Origin: Oscillospiraceae bacterium
GTDB taxonomy: Bacteria > Bacillota > Clostridia > Oscillospirales > Oscillospiraceae
Direction of reading: 5' to 3'
DNA: 64,000 nt
Assembly (NCBI GenBank): GCA_022792945.1
Contig: JAAWBZ010000077.1
Span: 1-64,000 of the forward strand
Shown here: piece by piece, positions 59,687 through 64,000 of the stretch
Layout: each line of letters starts with the position of its first letter
Numbering within the stretch: the stretch's first letter is position 1
The notes under the pieces: generated by a model
Database searches by the model: none
What the model was told of the DNA's origin: nothing
The model's input: the letters and a program-made list of their open reading frames with translations, nothing else
Made by a program: the position numbers and the translations under genes

Positions 59687-61312
59687 ATGAGATCAACAGG
59701 CAAAAGGCGCGTTCTCTTTGCCGTCCTGGCGACGGCGGCGGTGCTGCTGCTGTCCACGGCCGTCCTGGCCGCCGGGGATGGCGGGGACGCCGCGGCCAAC
59801 CCGTTTACCAACACCGCCTGGGCCTTGCTGCCCCCGGTCATCGCCATCACCCTGGCTCTGATCACCAAGGAGGCCTATTCCTCGCTGTTCGTGGGCATCC
59901 TGGTGGGCGCGCTGCTCTGCTGCAGCTTCGCGCCGGTGGCGACGCTGGACGCTGTGGTCAACGACGGCCTGATCAGCGCCATTGCCGGCAACGCCGGCAT
60001 CTTCCTGTTCCTGGTGATTCTGGGCGCTATTGTCGCCCTGGTCAATGCCTCCGGCGGCAGCGCCGCCTTCGGCCGCTGGGCCGCCAAGAACATCAAAACC
60101 AAAATCGGCGCCATGCTGGCTACCTTTGTCCTGGGCATCCTGATCTTCATCGACGACTATTTCAACTGCCTCACCGTCGGCTCGGTGATGCGGCCCGTCA
60201 CCGATAACCACAAGATTTCCCGGCCCAAGCTGGCCTACCTCATCGACGCTACCGCCGCGCCGGTGTGCATGATCGCGCCGGTGTCCTCCTGGGCGGCCGC
60301 GGTGGCGACGGTCATCTCCGACAACGACCTGAACCTGGGCTACGACGGCATCGAGCTGTTCGTCCGCGCCATCCCCTATAATTTTTATTCCCTTCTGACC
60401 TTCGTATTCATCATCGTCCTGGCGCTGATGAAGTTCGACTACGGCCCTATGAAGCTGCGCGAGATGAACGCCATGCTCCACGGCGACCTGGGGGCACAGG
60501 AGGAATCCGCCGGCGAGGAAGCCAACCCCAAGGGGAAGATCATCGACCTGATTGTGCCGGTGGTGGTGCTGATCATCTCCTGTGTTGTCGGCATGATCTA
60601 TGTGGGCGGCTTCTTCGGCGGCAGCTGCGACGGGGACTTTGTCGCTGCCTTCGCCAACACCGACGCCACGGTGGCGCTGCCCTGGGGCGGTCTCATCACC
60701 CTGGTGTTCACGGTGGCTTATATGGTGGCCCGCCGCCTGACCAGCTTCAAGGGCGCCATGGCCTGCGTGCCCAAGGGCTTCATCGCCATGGTGCCGCCCA
60801 TCACCATCCTGACCCTGGCCGTCAGCCTCAAGTCCATGACCAGCGCGCTGGGCGCGGATATGTTCGTCAAGGCCGCCATGGAGGGCGCTTCCCAGGGCCT
60901 CTACAGCCTGTTGCCCGCGGTGATCTTCGTGGTGGCGTGCCTGCTGGCCTTCGCCTCCGGCACCAGCTGGGGAACCTTCGGCATCCTCATCCCCATCGTG
61001 TCCGCCGTCTTTGAGCCGGGCAGCACCCCGCTGGTCATCGGCGTCTCGGCGTGCCTGGCCGGCGCGGTCTGCGGCGACCACTGCTCGCCCATCTCCGATA
61101 CCACCATCATGGCCTCCGCCGGCGCGCAGTGCGACCACCTGACCCACGTCGCCACCCAGCTGCCCTACGCTATCACCGTCGCGGCGGTGTCCTTTGTCAC
61201 CTACATCATCGCCGGCTTCACGAAGAGCGTCTGGATTTCCCTCCCCGTCGGCATCGTTCTGACGATTGCGACGCTGTTTGTCATCAAGTCCATGACCAGG
61301 AAAAAAGCGTAA
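59687..61312 (+). CDS. NhaC-family Na+/H+ antiporter-type transporter, lysine-regulated
   Basis: 541 aa. An N-terminal hydrophobic segment (VLFAVLATAAVLLLSTAVLA) is followed by about eleven membrane helices. Family motifs: SSLFVGILVGALL, FIDDYFNCLTVGSVMRPVTDNHKISR, CMIAPVSSWAA, and GDHCSPISDTTIMAS. NhaC-type carriers exchange Na+ with H+ or an organic substrate. Those preceded by a lysine riboswitch have been proposed as lysine uptake systems, so lysine import is the best guess. RBS GAAGGGG. Ends in a terminator shared with ispF. Confidence 0.93.
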   Translation: MRSTGKRRVLFAVLATAAVLLLSTAVLAAGDGGDAAANPFTNTAWALLPPVIAITLALITKEAYSSLFVGILVGALLCCSFAPVATLDAVVNDGLISAIAGNAGIFLFLVILGAIVALVNASGGSAAFGRWAAKNIKTKIGAMLATFVLGILIFIDDYFNCLTVGSVMRPVTDNHKISRPKLAYLIDATAAPVCMIAPVSSWAAAVATVISDNDLNLGYDGIELFVRAIPYNFYSLLTFVFIIVLALMKFDYGPMKLREMNAMLHGDLGAQEESAGEEANPKGKIIDLIVPVVVLIISCVVGMIYVGGFFGGSCDGDFVAAFANTDATVALPWGGLITLVFTVAYMVARRLTSFKGAMACVPKGFIAMVPPITILTLAVSLKSMTSALGADMFVKAAMEGASQGLYSLLPAVIFVVACLLAFASGTSWGTFGILIPIVSAVFEPGSTPLVIGVSACLAGAVCGDHCSPISDTTIMASAGAQCDHLTHVATQLPYAITVAAVSFVTYIIAGFTKSVWISLPVGIVLTIATLFVIKSMTRKKA

Positions 61313-61321
61313 AATACCATC

Positions 61322-61357
61322 AAAACCGCCGCAGAGGTCACTCCGCGGCGGTTTTTT
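61322..61357. terminator. Bidirectional terminator overlapping the ispF 3' end
   Basis: AAAACCGCCGC / GCGGCGGTTTTTT. The right arm forms the last codons of ispF (KTAAE), so the terminator is partly coding. Confidence 0.85.
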
Positions 61358-61820
61358 CGATCAGGCACACCGCGTGGGCTGCGATGCCCTCCTCCCGGCC
61401 GGTGAAGCCGAGGCGTTCCTCTGTGGTGGCCTTGACGCTAACCTGGTCCGGATCGATAGACAGCGCCGCGGCCAGGTTCCGGGCCATCCCGGGCAGATGC
61501 GGGGCCAGCTTCGGCCGCTGGGCCAGAAGGGTGGCGTCGAGGTTGCCCACCTGCCAGCCCGCCTCCCGCAGGAGCTCCCCCACCCGGGTCAGGAGGCCCA
61601 GGCTGGACGCGCCCTTGTACCGCGGGTCGGTATCCGGGAAGTGGACGCCGATATCCCCCAGCGCCGCCGCGCCCAGGAGCGCGTCCATGACGGCGTGGGT
61701 CAGCACATCGGCGTCGGAGTGGCCGTCCAGCCCCCGCTCCCAGGGGATGTCCACGCCGCCCAGAATGAGCCGCCGGCCCGTTTGCAGCCGGTGCACGTCG
61801 TAGCCATGGCCAATCCTCAT
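61338..61820 (-). CDS. ispF: 2-C-methyl-D-erythritol 2,4-cyclodiphosphate synthase
   Basis: 160 aa MEP-pathway enzyme. [66 protein letters not shown] is the full family signature (zinc ligands Asp, His and His). Cyclises CDP-ME-2-phosphate. Overlaps ispD by 4 bp (ATGA). Its stop lies in the shared terminator. Confidence 0.97.
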   Translation of the reverse strand: MRIGHGYDVHRLQTGRRLILGGVDIPWERGLDGHSDADVLTHAVMDALLGAAALGDIGVHFPDTDPRYKGASSLGLLTRVGELLREAGWQVGNLDATLLAQRPKLAPHLPGMARNLAAALSIDPDQVSVKATTEERLGFTGREEGIAAHAVCLIEKTAAE

Positions 61821-62545
61821 GGGGCGCGCCTCCCCTCCAGGATCGACCGGGCCACGGCCAGGTCGAGGGGAGTGGTGATCTTCAAATTCTCGTCGCTGCC
61901 CTCCACCAGATGGACCTTCATGCCGATGCGCTCCACGGCGGCGCAGTCGTCGGTGAGAACCGCGCCGTCCTGGGACGCCTTGTAGAGCGCGGCGCGGAGC
62001 AGGTCAATGTCAAACACCTGAGGCGTCTGCACCGCTGCCAGGACGCCGCGGTCCGGCGTCTCCACCACCACGCCGTCCTGAACGATCTTCACCGTGTCCT
62101 TCACCGGCACCGCCGGCGCAGCCGCGCCGGTCTGGGCGGCCTTGCCGATCACCGCCTCAATGAGCGCCGGCGCCGCCAGAGGCCGCGCGCCGTCGTGGAT
62201 GGCCGCCAGGGTCGCGCGGGCGGAGGCGTACTCCAGCCCCGCCAGAACCGACGCGCTTCTCTCCGCGCCGCCCGCCACGATGTTCCGCACCTTGCTGATC
62301 TCGCTGGCGCGGCAGAGGGAGCCCACCGGCCCCAGCAGGTCCTTCCGCGTGACCACCACGATCTCGTCCACCGCGCCGCACTGCTGGAATGCCAGGAGGG
62401 TGTGCAGCAGCACCGGCTTGCCGCCCAGGTCCGCCAGCACCTTGTCCACGCCCTGCATCCGGCTGGCGGAGCCTGCCGCCACGATCACCGCCGTACAGCG
62501 GGGCTGTTTGGACAGGCGGCGGCTGATTTTTTTCAAAATTCCCAT
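61817..62545 (-). CDS. ispD: 2-C-methyl-D-erythritol 4-phosphate cytidylyltransferase
   Basis: 242 aa. Nucleotidyltransferase core [35 protein letters not shown], and VKDTVKI...[10 protein letters not shown], all typical of IspD. The first 15 residues are a basic extension ([15 protein letters not shown]). Makes CDP-methylerythritol for isoprenoids, including the undecaprenyl carrier used in wall synthesis by the upstream MurD. One base separates it from murD. Confidence 0.95.
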   Translation of the reverse strand: MGILKKISRRLSKQPRCTAVIVAAGSASRMQGVDKVLADLGGKPVLLHTLLAFQQCGAVDEIVVVTRKDLLGPVGSLCRASEISKVRNIVAGGAERSASVLAGLEYASARATLAAIHDGARPLAAPALIEAVIGKAAQTGAAAPAVPVKDTVKIVQDGVVVETPDRGVLAAVQTPQVFDIDLLRAALYKASQDGAVLTDDCAAVERIGMKVHLVEGSDENLKITTPLDLAVARSILEGRRAP

Positions 62546-62546
62546 A

Positions 62547-63920
62547 TCAAAGCTCCATCACTGTTTTCTTGAAGGCGTCGCCCCGGACCATGAAGTTCCG
62601 AAAGTGGTCGAAGGACGCGCTGGCTGGCGAAAGCATCACCACATCCCCGGGCCGGGCCAGGGCCGCGGCGGTGCGGATGGCCTCATAGAAGTCCTCAATC
62701 TCCACGATCTCCGGCGCGCCGGGGGCGTAACCCGGCGCGTCCTCCACAGCCCTTCTGATCTTGGGGGCGGTGGCGCCGGTAAGCACCAGGGTCTTGACGT
62801 GCGCCGCGATCTCCGGCCCCAGGTCGTCGTAGGGGATGTGCTTGTCGTAGCCGCCGGCGATGAGGATCAGCTTCTCCGGGAAGCTGCGCAGGCCCGCGAT
62901 GGTCCGGGAGGGGCTGGAGGCGATGGAATCATTGTAGAACCGCACGCCCTTCCGGGTCCGCACCAGCTCGATGCGGTGCTCCACCCCCTGGAACCGCCGG
63001 GCCACCCCCCGGATGTCCTCGTCGGAAACCAGGCCCTCCACCGCGCAGATGGCCGCCATATAGTTTTCCACGTTGTGGATGCCCGGCAGGGAGATCTCCG
63101 CCTGCTCCAGCAACTTTTCCCCACCGGCGCGATAGATCACGCCGTTCTCCAGGTAAACCCCCGCCGCCGGCCGCGTCCGGCGGGAGAATTCCAGCACCTT
63201 CCCCGCTGCCTTGGGGCAAAAGCCGTGGGTGATGGCGTTGTCGGCGTTGAAAACGGCTACGTCCCCCGGTCCCTGGTGGAGGTAGACGTTCTCCTTGGCG
63301 GCCACATACTCGGCCATGTCCCGGTGGACGTCCAGGTGGTTGGGGGCCAGGTTGGTGACCACCGCCACATGGGGGCTCCGCACCATATCCAGCAGCTGGA
63401 AGGAGCTGAGCTCCACCACCGCCACGTCCTCCGGCCCCATCCGGTCCGCCAGGGGCAGCAGCGGCCGGCCAATGTTGCCGCCCACCCATACGGTCCTGCC
63501 GGCCTCCTTGAGAATCTCTGAGATCAGCGTGGTGGTGGTGGTCTTGCCGTCGGAGCCGGTGACGGCGATGGCCGTGCAGGGGCAGACCTCGAAGAATACC
63601 TCCATCTCCGACGTCATCACCGTCCCCTGGGCCCGCAGCCGCGCCAGCTCCGGGCGGTCGGGGTGCAGCCCCGGGGTGCGGAAGGCCACGTCGCCCGACA
63701 AATCCTCCAGGTACGACGCTCCCAGCCGCAGCCGGAGACCCTGGTCCTCCAGCGCCAGCGTCTCGGCCTCCAGATCCTCCCGCCCGCGCCGGTCGCAGCC
63801 GGTCACCTCCGCGCCGTGGGCCAGCAGCAGGCGGACCAGCGGCCGGTTGCTGACACCCAGGCCCAGCACCAGCACGCGCCTGCCCCGCAGATTTTCCAAA
63901 TAACGCTCCAATCGGTCCAT
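62547..63920 (-). CDS. murD: UDP-N-acetylmuramoylalanine--D-glutamate ligase
   Basis: 457 aa Mur ligase. N-terminal Rossmann-like RVLVLGLGVSNRPLVRLL, ATP-binding AVTGSDGKTTTTTL, VVELSSFQL, TNLAPNHLDVHRDMAEY, and a C-terminal domain with FYNDSIASSP and AGGYDKHIPYDDLG. Adds D-Glu to UDP-MurNAc-L-Ala in the cytoplasm. The start is MDRLERYLENL after GAGGAGTGACGGC; the ORF track adds seven codons. It heads murD-ispD-ispF behind a good promoter. Confidence 0.96.
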   Translation of the reverse strand: MDRLERYLENLRGRRVLVLGLGVSNRPLVRLLLAHGAEVTGCDRRGREDLEAETLALEDQGLRLRLGASYLEDLSGDVAFRTPGLHPDRPELARLRAQGTVMTSEMEVFFEVCPCTAIAVTGSDGKTTTTTLISEILKEAGRTVWVGGNIGRPLLPLADRMGPEDVAVVELSSFQLLDMVRSPHVAVVTNLAPNHLDVHRDMAEYVAAKENVYLHQGPGDVAVFNADNAITHGFCPKAAGKVLEFSRRTRPAAGVYLENGVIYRAGGEKLLEQAEISLPGIHNVENYMAAICAVEGLVSDEDIRGVARRFQGVEHRIELVRTRKGVRFYNDSIASSPSRTIAGLRSFPEKLILIAGGYDKHIPYDDLGPEIAAHVKTLVLTGATAPKIRRAVEDAPGYAPGAPEIVEIEDFYEAIRTAAALARPGDVVMLSPASASFDHFRNFMVRGDAFKKTVMEL

Positions 63921-63959
63921 GCCGTCACTCCTCACGCGCATCGAAATCGTTTCGTCCCC

Positions 63960-63988
63960 ATTATACCGGGTAAATCATTTTTTTGCAA
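63960..63988 (-). promoter_or_regulatory. murD-ispD-ispF promoter
   Basis: Minus strand TTGCAA, 17 bp, TATAAT, 40 bp before the murD start. Confidence 0.75.
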
Positions 63989-64000
63989 CTGATTTGACAT

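Noticed and set aside
59693-61147. 484-aa minus-strand ORF, His/Gly/Asp-rich
   Set aside because: Shadow of the NhaC-family gene.

Overview
The window is GC-rich chromosomal DNA from an anaerobic, endospore-forming Clostridia species. A member of the Oscillospiraceae (Flavonifractor/Oscillibacter/Lawsonibacter-like) fits best. Reasons: strong G/C at third codon positions, sporulation genes (spmA/spmB, sigG, ylmC/ymxH, gpr, a SPOCS/LysM coat-type protein), a clostridial 2[4Fe-4S] ferredoxin, a multi-cluster [FeFe] hydrogenase, and Gram-positive regulators (CdaA/CdaR, PrkC/Stp, RemA, Asp23/FakA). The genus is an inference from gene content only. I saw no rRNA, tRNA, CRISPR array or prophage. 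Clean intergenic sigma-A promoters and rho-independent terminators make the transcription units easy to read.

Layout. 1-6.6 kb: a possible transposase tail at the left edge, an LTA-synthase-like protein, a C_GCAxxG/siroheme-reductase fusion divergent from a CoA-disulfide-reductase/rhodanese, a solitary serine recombinase and an AbrB-type regulator. 6.8-12.6 kb: spmAB, an array of palindromes, argS, DUF2148, DUF1934, a D-Ala-D-Ala ligase and an unknown protein. 12.7-16.2 kb: response regulator, ABC ATPase, permease and histidine kinase, with what looks like the collapsed remnant of a second permease. 16.4-21.4 kb: ferredoxin, two RNA methyltransferases (TrmN6-like, RsmI), two tiny genes, yebC, trmK/nif3 and DUF1858. 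21.5-24.6 kb: sigG-ylmC and rpsB-tsf. 24.6-28.9 kb: argCJBD operon on the minus strand. 29.2-30.3 kb: an alkyltransferase-like protein and a yjdF gene under a yjdF (azaaromatic) riboswitch. A tandem cluster of DnaA-box-like 9-mers follows in a convergent gap.

30.5-37.9 kb: gpr divergent from rpsT, recG, gpmI, asp23 and fakA. 38-42.9 kb: HtrA protease, [FeFe] hydrogenase, SPOCS/LysM protein and a 50-aa membrane peptide. 42.9-57.8 kb: a long minus-strand housekeeping series, in transcription order cdaA, cdaR, yicC, remA, gmk, rpoZ, priA, def, fmt, rsmB, rlmN, stp, prkC, rsgA, thiN. It joins c-di-AMP signalling, nucleotide and RNA metabolism, translation initiation and PASTA-kinase control of the cell wall. 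57.9-64 kb: class-V aminotransferase with DUF3343, a lysine-riboswitch-controlled NhaC-family transporter, then murD-ispD-ispF.

Most notable non-coding signals: the lysine riboswitch, the yjdF riboswitch with a perfect anti-Shine-Dalgarno segment, the DnaA-box cluster, the palindrome array upstream of argS, and a forespore-type promoter ahead of sigG. All gene identities were assigned by reading the protein sequences and recognising family motifs; no database search was run.
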